A DNA stretch of 64,000 bases from Bacteroidota bacterium (GCA_016845105.1 JAERTF010000147.1:36007-100006), one strand, 5' to 3'. Counted from the stretch's first letter, positions 10,001 to 18,971 are shown. The notes: a model not told the origin generated them from the letters alone. Numbers and translations are program-made.

Positions 10001-10230
10001 TGATAACCTATTGCGCTGAAAACTAAATGGGTTTCTGTTGCTGGAAGATCAATTGTATAGTACCCATCCATATCTGAACTAGTGCCAATTTTGGATATAA
10101 CCCCAATAATGTTAACATAGGGTATAGCCGACCCATTTTTAGATGAAGTAATTGTGCCACTTATTTTTTGCTGGCCAACCATGTTTCCACTTATTAATAG
10201 TAATAGTATGATAAATATTGGTTTATTCAT
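7021..10230 (-). CDS. SusC/RagA-family TonB-dependent outer-membrane transporter
   Basis: 1069 aa. Order of parts: signal peptide (1-19), carboxypeptidase-regulatory-like domain (about 22-95), SusC family signature region (LDEIVVTALGIKREKRSLGYA), plug domain with ALIVVDGVPINN and VSVLKGASASALYGSQAMDGVI, then a long beta-barrel ending at residue 1069 with an aromatic-rich strand (NRRSIGFSLSVKI). It imports ligand captured by the adjacent SusD using TonB energy. The length is normal for the family. Only four bases separate it from the upstream LacI gene, so regulator and transporter probably share one transcript. Confidence 0.95.
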   Translation of the reverse strand: MNKPIFIILLLLISGNMVGQQKISGTITSSKNGSAIPYVNIIGVISKIGTSSDMDGYYTIDLPATETHLVFSAIGYHQDTVKISNNMLDIEMKPSSQQLDEIVVTALGIKREKRSLGYAMTEIKGDDLQVTNDFSVINKLTGKVAGLDISSTNGGAGSSSRIILRGNNSITGNNQALIVVDGVPINNSTTSSSGAEWGGRDFGNTVSDISSEDIESVSVLKGASASALYGSQAMDGVILITTKKGSARKGIGVSFNSNTTIDMPYIHYKLQNIYGAGRNGKFEGAWDIIDDIPVFNTSYDFAKGSWGPKMEGQTIIGWDGVKRQYLPQNNNYSNYFQNGITSNNSIGLDGGNNNINYRLSASNVATRDIVPGATLNRTNIGVSLDGNIIKNLKFTIYGNYVYQKAKNRPGLSDAHDNPNRNYIHMPRNISTSSLSDYYEDANGNEVTWYENWNWMTNPYWNIKYQKNGDTRNRYFGHISLTYDITPRLKIMVRTAPDYSKTEFFYIDAMKGLIYSPGRYGEKSDEHFLINSDFLATYTNVINENFGYTFNIGGNAMYYKRNTVTSNTEGGLKIPYDYSLENSKNPIYYRPYQLEAAKNSLYAFGQINYSTILFIDITSRNDWSSTLPVGKNSFFYPSISTSFVYSELFSENFISENVFSYGKLRASYAGVGNDADPYQLETTFEIINNEGYGEMAFIDRTVSNLGLLPELVNSFEIGSDMKFYMNRLGLDITYYNTRSHNQITQMPISAASGYSHAIINSGIISNKGWEIQLNATPIKSPLFVWDINLGYSRNKSDVVELAPNVESAILYEHWRLNIEARPGNPYGDIVGYGVMRNDVGEILTDGNGMVIRNETPIVLGNFTHDFSLSLANTFRYRNFSFYALVQGRFGGDMFAGTNMYGYGYAGNFEQTLEGREEWYRSEEQRESAGISPEDWTPTGGLLITGVYENGTIIDGVDVSGQTNQTFVDPYVYYQRVSMWQEEIHEPFIYDASFIKLRELSLSYQLPSSFINKLKIKSASIGVYGTNLWLLYSKVPNLDPETMLTNGNGQGYELYSYPNRRSIGFSLSVKI

Positions 10231-10234
10231 AGTA

Positions 10235-11248
10235 CTAAGAATCGCGTATTATCAGTTTAGTATTAAGAACTTTTCGCTTATTAATCAAATTTCCGGTTTT
10301 GAGTTGCTCCAATATAATAGATACAGTCTGTTTTCCAATATCTTCAATTGGTTGAGCAATTGATGATAGTGCTGGAGATGTAAACTTGAATAACTCAACA
10401 TCATCAAAAGTTATAAGTGAAATGTCTTCAGGAATTGAAAGTTTTAATTTACGAAGTACTTCCATACAACCAATGGCAATACTGTTATTTGTCGTAAAAA
10501 TGGATGTTGGCTTTGAATTAGTTATAAAACTTTTAATTGTGGAATAGTCTTTATTTTTTAGATTTTCATAATCAATCTCAAGAAAGTTTTTTTCTGTTAT
10601 GGTAAGGTCAGCTTCATACATGGCATCAATATAGCCCTGCTTACGATCCATTAGAGAGCTGATATATCCAGGTGTTAAGGTTATTAAACCAATATTTGTG
10701 TGACCATTTTTGATGAAGTGCTTAATAGCATTTTTAGATGCATCCCGATTATCAACCCCAACATAATTGGTTTCTACACCCTCAAAATATCGATCCATTA
10801 GAACCATAGGAACCTTATCTGCAACTAATTGAATAATAATATCAGGGTTATCAAGTGTTGATGTCATAATTATTCCGTCTACCTGGCGGTTTAACAACAT
10901 ATTGATTAGTCTTATTTCCCTATCCTTATCTTCATCCGAACTACACACAATCAAACTATAACCTTCTTTTTCGGCATAGTGTTCTATTGTTCGGGTGATT
11001 CTGGCAAAAAAAGGATTTGAAATATCGGCTACCAAAAGACCCAGAGTTTTTGTTTTTCCCATTCTCAGTCCACGAGCCACCTGATTTGGTATGTATTTTA
11101 GCTCTTTTGCTTTATTAATAACTTTTTGCTGAGTGTTTTTATTGATGGAAGTACTGTCACCCTTCCCATTAAGAACAAGTGAAACAAGCGTTTTGCTTAC
11201 ACTCAACTCATTGGCAATATCAGCAATTGTAACTTTCTTGATTTTCAC
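10235..11248 (-). CDS. LacI-family transcriptional regulator
   Basis: 337 aa. The N-terminal helix-turn-helix is typical (VTIADIANELSVSKTLVSLVLNG), followed by the hinge helix (IPNQVARGLRMGKTKTLGLLVADI) and a periplasmic-binding-like sensor domain (SNPFFARITRTIEHYAE through the DRYFEGVETNYVG and FTTNNSIAIGCM segments). Family members repress or activate sugar-utilisation genes and respond to a small sugar. It is the first gene of the SusCD cluster. A palindrome with a central CG lies just upstream at 11258-11271, which suggests autoregulation and control of the whole operon. Many Bacteroidota loci use SusR, hybrid two-component or ECF regulators, so LacI control is less common. Confidence 0.92.
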   Translation of the reverse strand: MKIKKVTIADIANELSVSKTLVSLVLNGKGDSTSINKNTQQKVINKAKELKYIPNQVARGLRMGKTKTLGLLVADISNPFFARITRTIEHYAEKEGYSLIVCSSDEDKDREIRLINMLLNRQVDGIIMTSTLDNPDIIIQLVADKVPMVLMDRYFEGVETNYVGVDNRDASKNAIKHFIKNGHTNIGLITLTPGYISSLMDRKQGYIDAMYEADLTITEKNFLEIDYENLKNKDYSTIKSFITNSKPTSIFTTNNSIAIGCMEVLRKLKLSIPEDISLITFDDVELFKFTSPALSSIAQPIEDIGKQTVSIILEQLKTGNLINKRKVLNTKLIIRDS

Positions 11249-11252
11249 AACA

Positions 11253-11271
11253 CAAAACTAAATCGTTTTAG
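11253..11271 (-). promoter_or_regulatory. Candidate LacI operator overlapping the promoter of the SusCD operon
   Basis: Bases 11258-11271 read CTAAATCGTTTTAG, an almost perfect inverted repeat (CTAAA-n-CG-n-TTTAG) with the central CG step typical of LacI-family operators. It overlaps a minus-strand TAGTTTTG (11253-11260), which fits the Bacteroidota -7 box. Operator and promoter would therefore compete. The box lies only five bases before the lacI start codon, so if it is used the transcript would be nearly leaderless. Either that is true or the real promoter is slightly upstream. Confidence 0.5.
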
Positions 11272-11448
11272 CAACATATGCAATAATTATATATAGAACA
11301 TTAATAATTTTATGTGTGAGCAGTACAGAATACTAATGTGTAGATGGATTATCAGATGTTTTGGCATGGTTATTTAGAATTAAAACAAATAACGAGGTTA
11401 TATGATAAAATTTGTATTATTTTGCAGTATTAAAATATACCCTCAACT

Positions 11449-11877
11449 ATGTATAATATAATCCAACATTCTCATTCAGGAATAATGTGGCTTGTGGTAG
11501 TCATGTTAACAGTAAGTGTATTAATTAGCCTATTCAAACTTATAAAAAAGGATGAGTCGGCAACTGCTTATTGGCGTAAGTTTTTTTCGTATACAAAGTG
11601 GCTTATGTATATTCAGGCACTACTGGGAATTACTTTAATGTTCATTAGCCCCTTGGTTCATTATGGAGAAGGGTTTATGAAGAATGAAGAGCTACGATTT
11701 TATGGCATGGAGCATCCATTAATGATGCTTATTGCAATCGGCTTGGTATCCATTGGGCTATTTAAATCAAAAAAGAAAGCAACAGCTGTAAAAAGAAACA
11801 AAACGATTTTTATTTATTACGCAATCGCACTTGTAGTAATGGCCACAATGATTCCTTGGGCAACAGTGATGTCATAG
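11449..11877 (+). CDS. Small four-helix membrane protein, cytochrome b-like family of Bacteroidota
   Basis: 142 aa with four predicted membrane helices (about 12-30, 46-68, 82-102, 117-137). The pattern HSHSGIMWL at the start, YIQALLGITLMFISP in helix 2 and MEHPLMMLIAIGL in helix 3 match short Bacteroidota proteins often annotated as cytochrome B. The conserved His residues (H8, H10 and the His of MEHP) could be heme ligands, but no experiment is known to me for this family. It is transcribed divergently from the LacI gene and has no obvious operon partner. Confidence 0.6.
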   Translation: MYNIIQHSHSGIMWLVVVMLTVSVLISLFKLIKKDESATAYWRKFFSYTKWLMYIQALLGITLMFISPLVHYGEGFMKNEELRFYGMEHPLMMLIAIGLVSIGLFKSKKKATAVKRNKTIFIYYAIALVVMATMIPWATVMS

Positions 11878-12357
11878 AATCCTGAAATTAGACTTTTATT
11901 GCGGCTAAACGGGCTTTCCATTTGTAGTTGTATTATGCTTGCTGTTTTTTGTAAACAGTACGTGGGCTTGCTTTGTCTGCCTCCGCCTGTCAACAAAATA
12001 GTCAGCAATCATTTCAACAAGCTACCATTTCAATCCCTGCCGTACTCAAATTACAATGTCCTTGTTATGCCATGGTAATTCGTAATATCATCAAATAGCA
12101 TATTTATTTTTTGACACCTTAAAACCCTAGTTATCATGTGCTATCTTTCAGTTAGTCATAAAATACTTCTGTAGAATTATTACAGATCATCACCAATAAT
12201 ACTTGCTTATTTTTAAATAAATTTTGATGGATTTGCTCTGTGCAACATTCCTGCTTTTTTAGACAGGTTTTCATAATGGTCTCCCAATTGTTCGTAATTT
12301 TAATTTTTAAGATTGAGTACAACTTTTAGGAAATAATCTACGTCTACTCTTCGAGAG
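11878..12357. other. 480-bp intergenic region before the ECF sigma gene
   Basis: I see no convincing gene. A segment at about 11935-12005 is richer in G and C than its surroundings and may be a degraded element or part of an old insertion; I cannot name it. The stretch just upstream of 12358 presumably holds the promoter of the sigma factor gene, but no clean TAnnTTTG box was found. Confidence 0.4.
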
Positions 12358-12924
12358 ATGATTAATAACGAAAAGGAACTTATTAGGCTTTGCAAACGTA
12401 AGAATGCAAAGGCCCAGAAGTGGCTGTATAACAATTACTACGGCATACTACTGGGGATTTGTATGCGATATGCCAAAAGCAAAGATGAGGCGGAAGATAT
12501 TTTGCAGATGGGTATGATACGCATATTTAGTACCATTGATTCATTCAAATCAGAGGGCTCTTTTGAGGGTTGGATGAAACGAATAATGGTGAATATTTCT
12601 ATTGATAACTTTAGAAGAAACAACAAGTTCTATTTTCATCAGGATATTGATGAAATCAACGGAGAACCATATTATACAAATGAACTACCAAATAACCTTG
12701 AAGTAAAAGAAATTTTACAAACCATACAGCAACTGCCAGTTGGATACAGGATTGTATTTAATCTTTATGCTATAGAAGGCTATACACATAAAGAAATAGC
12801 AATAAAACTTGACATAAGTGAAAATACATCAAAAACTCAACTATTTAAAGCACGAAAAAGCCTTAGAAAAAAACTACAGTACTTGAACAAAGTACCGGAT
12901 CAAAAAATTTTGGAAAATGGATGA
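12358..12924 (+). CDS. ECF-type RNA polymerase sigma factor
   Basis: 188 aa. Sigma region 2 is clear (AQKWLYNNYYGILLGICMRY, then EAEDILQMGMIRIF and SFEGWMKRIMVNISIDNFR), and region 4 follows (LPVGYRIVFNLYAIEGYTHKEIA with the helix-turn-helix LDISENTSKTQLFKARKSL). The two-domain layout and length are normal for Bacteroidota ECF factors. Its stop overlaps the next gene by eight bases, which is typical of translational coupling with a cognate regulator. It probably directs transcription of envelope or surface-protein genes, though no target motif can be read here. Confidence 0.92.
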   Translation: MINNEKELIRLCKRKNAKAQKWLYNNYYGILLGICMRYAKSKDEAEDILQMGMIRIFSTIDSFKSEGSFEGWMKRIMVNISIDNFRRNNKFYFHQDIDEINGEPYYTNELPNNLEVKEILQTIQQLPVGYRIVFNLYAIEGYTHKEIAIKLDISENTSKTQLFKARKSLRKKLQYLNKVPDQKILENG

Positions 12925-14203
12925 TAAACTTAAAAATATAGATTCATATTATAGAGATAATTTGGCAAATTATAAGGAGGAAACTGACAGAGATATTTGG
13001 AAAAATATGAGGTGGACTTTGTTTTGGTTACGATATCGATGGTATTTGGGGATCGGCTCAATTGTTCTCCTTTTCGGACTTGGTTTTTTTATTTATACAG
13101 GATCGAATATACTACCAGAGATATCCATAAATGAAGAACTTGCCTTGGTTAATATTTCTGACACTCCTGAAGCTAAACAGGAGCAATTGAAAGATATTAA
13201 GCTTGTGGAAAAAGATACACATATGGAAACAAAACAAACTTTCTCAAATAACTCAACAATTGTATCCAATTCAGGAAAAGCAGAACTACAAATCAAAGAT
13301 TATAGTATAACCGAAATTGTTGATGTGGATATTGAAGATTCAAAACCAAATTTACAAAGGGACAAATTATTATTGTCGCTCATTGATATCAATCAACAAA
13401 ATATATCTATTGCTACCAATCCAGATACAAGTTTTGGGTATAATAGACGAAAAAATAATAAGCGGCCAAAAAACAATTCTAATTTTTTTTCAGTTAGTAT
13501 TTTTATGGGGCCTGCATATTCACAGGCGGATATTTCAGGTCATAACCCTGAATATCTTTCAATCAGAAGAGATAATGAAGCTAATCATAGCAGTTGGACA
13601 ATTGGGGCTGATATTAAACTGAATCTAAAAAACTGGATAATTACAACAGGACTTAACTATTCAGAATACTACCAAAACAGATCATATAAAAATAGTTACC
13701 TGGAATATTCACCTGAAAATAGTTATTATAATTACGACACAACGTGGGCATGGTTTTTTGATCCTCCCGATATAGGTGTTCCTGTTGTTGCAGGTATCGA
13801 TAGTAATTGGGTGGAAGTTTATAATGATATTACCATTGACAATTCGGGATTAAATAGATTGAAATACATTGAGGTGCCGTTGTTGGTAGGATATAGGTAC
13901 AATGCCAATTTGATCTCCATTGAGTTAAATACAGGTATATATATGGGGTTTTTAATGTATTCAAGTGTTAAGGTTCCTGATGTGGTTAACAATGATGAAA
14001 TTGTTAATATGAGACATACAAACAAAACAATGCTAAGTTATACTGTAAATGCTTCCGTATATTTTCATGTTGATAGAAATATCAGTTTATTTGTTTCACC
14101 TTATTTTAAAAACAATTTGAACTCAGTTTTCAATAGTAATTATCCTGTTAAACAAAGGTTCAATAGTTACGGATTGAATTTTGGAGTAAACTTTCGTTTT
14201 TAG
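12917..14203 (+). CDS. Inner-membrane anti-sigma-like protein with outer-membrane beta-barrel-type C-terminus
   Basis: 428 aa. A charged cytoplasmic N-terminus (about 1-33, with ETDRDIWKNMRW) precedes one membrane helix (about 37-58) and a disordered periplasmic linker. From about residue 190 a beta-rich domain resembles the PorT/OMP_b-brl family (SVSIFMGPAYSQADISG, then WTIGADIKLNLKNWIITTGL) and ends in NSYGLNFGVNFRF with a terminal Phe. Genes with this layout next to ECF sigma factors are common in Bacteroidota and are taken as anti-sigma factors. The function is inferred from context and architecture, since a classical anti-sigma motif is not clear. Confidence 0.7.
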   Translation: MDDKLKNIDSYYRDNLANYKEETDRDIWKNMRWTLFWLRYRWYLGIGSIVLLFGLGFFIYTGSNILPEISINEELALVNISDTPEAKQEQLKDIKLVEKDTHMETKQTFSNNSTIVSNSGKAELQIKDYSITEIVDVDIEDSKPNLQRDKLLLSLIDINQQNISIATNPDTSFGYNRRKNNKRPKNNSNFFSVSIFMGPAYSQADISGHNPEYLSIRRDNEANHSSWTIGADIKLNLKNWIITTGLNYSEYYQNRSYKNSYLEYSPENSYYNYDTTWAWFFDPPDIGVPVVAGIDSNWVEVYNDITIDNSGLNRLKYIEVPLLVGYRYNANLISIELNTGIYMGFLMYSSVKVPDVVNNDEIVNMRHTNKTMLSYTVNASVYFHVDRNISLFVSPYFKNNLNSVFNSNYPVKQRFNSYGLNFGVNFRF

Positions 14204-14226
14204 TAATTTTGATTGATTTTTAACCC

Positions 14227-16065
14227 TTGCTACTTACTTTGAGATCAACAATAATAATAATGCTATTTGTTATTTGGGCAATTGTTGGCCATGGTCAGGA
14301 AAGAGCGAATGTTTGGTATTTTGGCAGTTATGCAGGCATTGACTTTTCCAACGATGATCCTCATATTCTTTCAGATGGATCAATGATAGCAGAGGCAGGC
14401 TGTTCCAGTATTTGTGATTCGATTGGTAATCTTCTTTTTTATACCAATGGAAAAAAGGTATGGAATAAAAACCATCAGCAAATGCCATCAGGTGATAGTT
14501 TAAATGGGAGCCAGATACTAAACCAAAATAGTATTATTTTACCTCTTCCGGAATCCGATTCGATTTATTTGTTATTTACAATAAGTGATATTGATACCGT
14601 ACGAGGATTCAATTATTCGATTGTGGACATGAGTCTTGATGGGGGATTGGGAGATTTAGTTGAAAAAAACATTTCTATTTCAAATAATGTATTAGAAAAA
14701 ATTACTGCTATCGAACATTGTAATGGGGTAGATTATTGGATTATTGTCCATGGTCATCAAAATGATTTTTATAGCCATTTGGTTACAGAAAACGGACTTT
14801 CTGATATGATAGTTGAAAGTAGGATTGGAACCAAACCAAAAGCCGACATAGGCTACATGAAAACTTCTCCCGATTCGGATAAAATTGTATTGCCGATTAA
14901 TGATGAAAATTTATTGGCAGAAATTTTTTCATTTGATAATAAAACAGGAGAAATTGGTAACCCCTTTAAAGTATTTTCAAAAATAGACCTTACTTACTGT
15001 TATGGTATAGCATTTTCACCCAATGGTAAAGTATTGTATCTTAGTACAAGAGGCATGGACTACCAAATTTGGCAGTATAATCTGGAAGAGACCAATGAGA
15101 ATCAGCTTAATGATGAAGCTGTTTCAATAGCATCGGGAAACAACTTCGCAATGCAACTTGCTCCCAACAGAAAAATTTACATTGCCAGCGAGAATCGCCC
15201 ATATTTAAATTCAATTAATAATCCAAATACTTTAGGAGATGGATGTGATTATGAGTCAATGGCCATAACTTTTACACAAAGCAATTCTTTAATGGGGCTT
15301 CCAAATTTTATGCAATCATGGTTATATCAACCTTCAATCAAAGTACAAAATACATGTTTCCTCGATTCCACATTGTTTTCATTTAATGAAACTCAGAATA
15401 TTGATTCTTGTCGTTGGAATGTTTATGAATTATCAACCGATAAGCTCTGGACCTCCAATAAATTTACTGATTATAATATATTTGAAGATGTTGGCCTTTA
15501 CAATGTTGAGCTTAATATTTATCATTGTGGTAGTGTTGACAGGGTAGAAGAAGTGATGGAAATTTTTTCGTATCCTATATCAATTCTTCCATTGGATACT
15601 TCAATGTGTAATGGATGCAACCTGATATTGGATGCTGGTAATGGACATGATTCATATTTGTGGAGTGATGGAAGTACTCAGCAATTTTTATCCATTTATA
15701 AAACTGGTTTGTACAGTGTAGAAATTGGTAAAAATGGATGCCTTACATTCGATACGGTAGTAGTTAATGAAATACAACCCAGTATATACCTCCCCAATGC
15801 CTTTACACCCAATGGTGATGGAATTAATGATGTATTTAAAGTTGTTAATCCTGCCAATGTTGTTAATTATAATATACACATAGTTAACCGCAGAGGAACT
15901 ATAGTATATCAAAGTAATGATATTTATGATGGATGGGATGGTAAGTTCAGTGGGCAATTGTGCCCTCGAGATACCTTTTTTTGGCTTATTAGTTTGAGTT
16001 ATTATAATGAAATGGGGAATCTTGTAAGTGAATCAAAAAGAGGAATGGTCACTCTCATTAGATAG
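14227..16065 (+). CDS. T9SS type B secreted protein with beta-propeller-like N-terminus
   Basis: 612 aa if the TTG at 14227 is used. A TTG at 14239 (leading to RSTIIIMLFVIWAIVGHGQ) gives an equally good signal peptide. The N-terminal half has repeats like those of cell-surface propellers (ERANVWYFGSYAGIDFS, YGIAFSPNGKVLYLSTRG, NNFAMQLAPNRKIYIAS). A PKD-like segment follows. The C-terminus is the gliding-motility-associated type B sorting domain (IYLPNAFTPNGDGINDVFKV, then YDGWDGKFSGQLCPRDTFFW). It is 23 bases downstream of the anti-sigma-like gene, so it may be a target or member of the ECF operon. The substrate is unknown. Confidence 0.8.
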   Translation: MLLTLRSTIIIMLFVIWAIVGHGQERANVWYFGSYAGIDFSNDDPHILSDGSMIAEAGCSSICDSIGNLLFYTNGKKVWNKNHQQMPSGDSLNGSQILNQNSIILPLPESDSIYLLFTISDIDTVRGFNYSIVDMSLDGGLGDLVEKNISISNNVLEKITAIEHCNGVDYWIIVHGHQNDFYSHLVTENGLSDMIVESRIGTKPKADIGYMKTSPDSDKIVLPINDENLLAEIFSFDNKTGEIGNPFKVFSKIDLTYCYGIAFSPNGKVLYLSTRGMDYQIWQYNLEETNENQLNDEAVSIASGNNFAMQLAPNRKIYIASENRPYLNSINNPNTLGDGCDYESMAITFTQSNSLMGLPNFMQSWLYQPSIKVQNTCFLDSTLFSFNETQNIDSCRWNVYELSTDKLWTSNKFTDYNIFEDVGLYNVELNIYHCGSVDRVEEVMEIFSYPISILPLDTSMCNGCNLILDAGNGHDSYLWSDGSTQQFLSIYKTGLYSVEIGKNGCLTFDTVVVNEIQPSIYLPNAFTPNGDGINDVFKVVNPANVVNYNIHIVNRRGTIVYQSNDIYDGWDGKFSGQLCPRDTFFWLISLSYYNEMGNLVSESKRGMVTLIR

Positions 16066-16239
16066 GAAAGCTAAACGCCAATATTTTACCTTAAAACGAA
16101 TAGTGCTTTATTACAACAATCGAAATTCAAAAACTACTAAAGTATAACCTTCGGACAACCAAATAATCAGCAACTACGTCTGAGGTTTGAAAGGCCTTAA
16201 ATGTAACACAATGATTATTAACTAAAAAGATTTAGAAAA

Positions 16240-18306
16240 ATGAAACGAATTATACTATTCTTATTCGTAATCACATTTGTCAGCTCAATGTCAGCACAAA
16301 ATGCTCCCATTGCAAACGATGATTTTGCACATGGACAGCTTGGAGAATCAGTTACCATCAATGTAATAAATAACGATACGCATCCCGATGGCTTAAATTT
16401 TAGAGTTTTTATGTCAACTGAGGCAAACTCGTTTACCGATAGTACAATAACCTTTAATCTAGAATATGAAGATTATTATCACTATGGTGAAAATGATACT
16501 ATTGCGATACCATATACCTTGATGGATGAAAATGGAAACATAGGTTTTGAGTCGGTAGCGGTTCTTTTTTTAACGATTACCGACAATAACTATTTCGATT
16601 TTCTGGATGTAAACAACATTAGAGCAAGGATACAGGCCAGTGGCCTACAGTTTTGGCCCGGCCCATTGGGTGATAATCCTACACCTCCAGGATATGTATC
16701 AAACAATGTTTTTGAGTTTCCAAAGGAAAGTGGAAAACAGACGATTTTTAACTCAACAATGTGGATCGCTGGAAAAGATGAATCAGGAAATTTAAAATTG
16801 GCAGCCGAACGTTATCGTCAGGTAGGAATGGATTATTGGCCCGGCCCCCTGAGTAGTAATGGTACTGAATTAAGTATAGAGGAATCTACTGTTATTGAAT
16901 GGCAGAACGTTTGGAAACTATCTAAGGATCAAATAATTTACCATAAGTTTAACTGGTATAAAGATGATTATGAACCAATTGAAAATATAGCAACATGGCC
17001 AGCGCATGGTGATGCTGAGTTGAATCAGGCAGAATTTTTAGCTCCATTTATAGATATCGATGGGGATAGTATATATGATCCAATGATGGGAGATTATCCA
17101 CTTATCCGTGGAGACCAATGTATATACTTTATTATTAATGATGTACGTGATCACAAAGAAACTTCTGGCGAAGCTCTTGGGCTAGAAATTCATGGTATGG
17201 CATATGAGTTTTTGAGCCCTGAATCACTGCCAATTAACAATACCTTATTTTTAAGTTATAAAATATTTAACAGATCTTCTCTTAATTATGTTGACACTTA
17301 TATCGGGTTATTTACTGATTTTGACATTGGCTTTGCAACCGATGATTATGTTGGTTGTGATGTGTCCAGAGGGGCCTATTATGGGTACAATGGCAATTCA
17401 GTTGATGGAAATGGTGAGCCAGGAACATATGGAGAGACAATTCCTGCACAGGGAATTGTAATACTTGGTGGACCACTCATGGATGCTAATGGAGTAGATG
17501 ACCCCGATGACCAATGTGATGAAAGTATAAATGGAGTTGGATTTGGCGATGGCATTGAGGATAATGAACGCCATGGAATGTCGAAGTTTCTATATTATAA
17601 CAACGACAATTCGTCTGTTGGAGACCCACAAACAGCATTCGATTATTATAATTATTTAAATGCTATTTGGAAAGATGGTACTCCGATGGAATATGGCGGA
17701 AATGGACATGTAAGTAGTGGTGCATATGGGCCATCTGCAAACTTTATGTATCCGGGATTAACTGATCCATGTTTCTGGGGTACCGATGAAGAAGAACCTT
17801 ATGGCCCAATTGATTGGACCGAAGAAATTGTTGGGAATGAGCCAGGTGATCGTAGAGGGTTAAGTGTTATGGGACCATTTACCTTTGAGCCCGGGACCAT
17901 GGAAAGGGTAGATATTGCATTTGTAAGCGCTTTTCCTGATGGTGATAAAACAGATGTTGAGACTCTTATGCAATATATTGATGTAGTTAAAAATGATTAT
18001 TACGAAGATCCAACTTATTTTGGTTATCAGTGGTTAGGGGTTGATGACAGGGAAATGGTAATAACAAAGAGCAATATTAGTGCTTATCCAAACCCTGTTA
18101 ATAATATATTAACATTTAGCTGCGATAACATTATCGGAAACTCAGTTTATGGATTACTTAATATGATGGGAGAAGTGGTTGTTAATGGAACTATGGAGAA
18201 AAATGAAACCACAACAATTAATATGGAAAGCCTATTGCCAGGTATTTATGTGCTTTCGGTAAGGGATGAGAATAATACATACTCAACTAAGATTATCAAG
18301 AATTAA
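16240..18306 (+). CDS. Large T9SS-secreted surface protein with Ig-like N-terminal domain
   Basis: 688 aa. The signal peptide (MKRIILFLFVITFVSSMSAQ) is followed by a cadherin/Ig-like domain typical of surface proteins (APIANDDFAHGQLGESVTIN, with INNDTHPDG). The middle 500 residues match no family I can name. They are rich in Asp, Gly and aromatic residues and contain calcium-loop-like runs (DIDGDSIYDPMMGDYP, GNSVDGNGEPGTYG). The C-terminus is a type A sorting domain (ISAYPNPVNNILTFSC, GIYVLSVRDE). The gap before it (16066-16239) shows no gene, and a strong hairpin follows it. Confidence 0.75.
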   Translation: MKRIILFLFVITFVSSMSAQNAPIANDDFAHGQLGESVTINVINNDTHPDGLNFRVFMSTEANSFTDSTITFNLEYEDYYHYGENDTIAIPYTLMDENGNIGFESVAVLFLTITDNNYFDFLDVNNIRARIQASGLQFWPGPLGDNPTPPGYVSNNVFEFPKESGKQTIFNSTMWIAGKDESGNLKLAAERYRQVGMDYWPGPLSSNGTELSIEESTVIEWQNVWKLSKDQIIYHKFNWYKDDYEPIENIATWPAHGDAELNQAEFLAPFIDIDGDSIYDPMMGDYPLIRGDQCIYFIINDVRDHKETSGEALGLEIHGMAYEFLSPESLPINNTLFLSYKIFNRSSLNYVDTYIGLFTDFDIGFATDDYVGCDVSRGAYYGYNGNSVDGNGEPGTYGETIPAQGIVILGGPLMDANGVDDPDDQCDESINGVGFGDGIEDNERHGMSKFLYYNNDNSSVGDPQTAFDYYNYLNAIWKDGTPMEYGGNGHVSSGAYGPSANFMYPGLTDPCFWGTDEEEPYGPIDWTEEIVGNEPGDRRGLSVMGPFTFEPGTMERVDIAFVSAFPDGDKTDVETLMQYIDVVKNDYYEDPTYFGYQWLGVDDREMVITKSNISAYPNPVNNILTFSCDNIIGNSVYGLLNMMGEVVVNGTMEKNETTTINMESLLPGIYVLSVRDENNTYSTKIIKN

Positions 18307-18324
18307 TCAAACAATAGCCCATGC

Positions 18325-18359
18325 AAACCCGTAGAATGAAGATATGTTCTACGGGTTTT
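18325..18359. terminator. Bidirectional intrinsic terminator between convergent genes
   Basis: AAACCCGTAGAA at 18325-18336 pairs perfectly over 12 bases with TTCTACGGGTTT at 18347-18358, around a 10-base loop. The arms end in A- and T-rich runs. It separates the plus-strand gene ending at 18306 from the minus-strand gene ending at 18358 and could stop transcription from both sides. Confidence 0.8.
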
Positions 18360-18552
18360 ATTCTTCAAAAACAAATACATCTTCAATGCTCAGATTAAAT
18401 ACCTGTGCGATATCATGAGCAAGTTTAAGAGAGGGGTTGTATTTCCCCTTTTCAAGAAATACAATTGTCTCTCGTCGTACATCAACAAGTTTTGCCAAAT
18501 CAAGCTGAGTTAGGTCGTCTCTTGCACGAAGTTCTTTTATTCTATTCCTCAT
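18358..18552 (-). CDS. XRE-family helix-turn-helix regulator (short)
   Basis: 64 aa, almost entirely a Cro/C1-type helix-turn-helix: [20 protein letters not shown] then [20 protein letters not shown] and the tail IEDVFVFEE. This matches the short YozG-like regulators often paired with a small membrane protein. It overlaps the end of the upstream membrane gene by 11 bases, so the two are translated together. It probably regulates its own operon. Confidence 0.9.
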   Translation of the reverse strand: MRNRIKELRARDDLTQLDLAKLVDVRRETIVFLEKGKYNPSLKLAHDIAQVFNLSIEDVFVFEE

Positions 18553-18952
18553 TTAGTTTTCGTTTTACCACAAGTTTTGTAATATAGAATATAAGCGCTG
18601 ACATTAAAATTCCTCCTCCCAGCATTGTTTCTGTGTTAGGAAATTTGTCTTTAAAAATAAAGATAAATAGCCACATGTACATTGAGATAAGAAAAGCATG
18701 ATATCCTGATTTGTATTTTATCAAGTCACTCAACTCATCTTCTGTTTTTAATCCCATTTTTTCTTCCTTATCTTTTTTGAAGGCATTGTAAATAGCAATT
18801 CCTCCAAAAATTACGATTAGTGCAAAAATGTAAATGTCAATTCCCTGTAATAGATCGGTTCCTTTTTCAACAGCAATAAACCCCCAAAAAGCCGCCATGA
18901 CAAGCACTGATGTGACCATTAATGTTATTCTATTTCTTTTTTTCATAACCAT
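18542..18952 (-). CDS. Four-helix membrane protein paired with an XRE regulator
   Basis: 136 aa with four membrane helices at about residues 8-27, 36-55, 88-104 and 112-130 and a charged loop between helices 2 and 3 ([19 protein letters not shown]). I recognise no catalytic motif. Such proteins, often of DUF2178-like type, are commonly encoded beside short XRE regulators, but their function is not known. The adjacent regulator overlaps its 3' end. A good promoter candidate lies at 18972-19000. Confidence 0.75.
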   Translation of the reverse strand: MVMKKRNRITLMVTSVLVMAAFWGFIAVEKGTDLLQGIDIYIFALIVIFGGIAIYNAFKKDKEEKMGLKTEDELSDLIKYKSGYHAFLISMYMWLFIFIFKDKFPNTETMLGGGILMSALIFYITKLVVKRKLNEE

Positions 18953-18971
18953 ATGTTATATAAATCTAACA

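Noticed and set aside
11817..12008. Minus-strand open frame of 63 codons in the gap before the sigma gene
   Set aside because: Overlaps the end of the membrane protein gene and shows no family features; the more GC-rich part may be a remnant but cannot be named.
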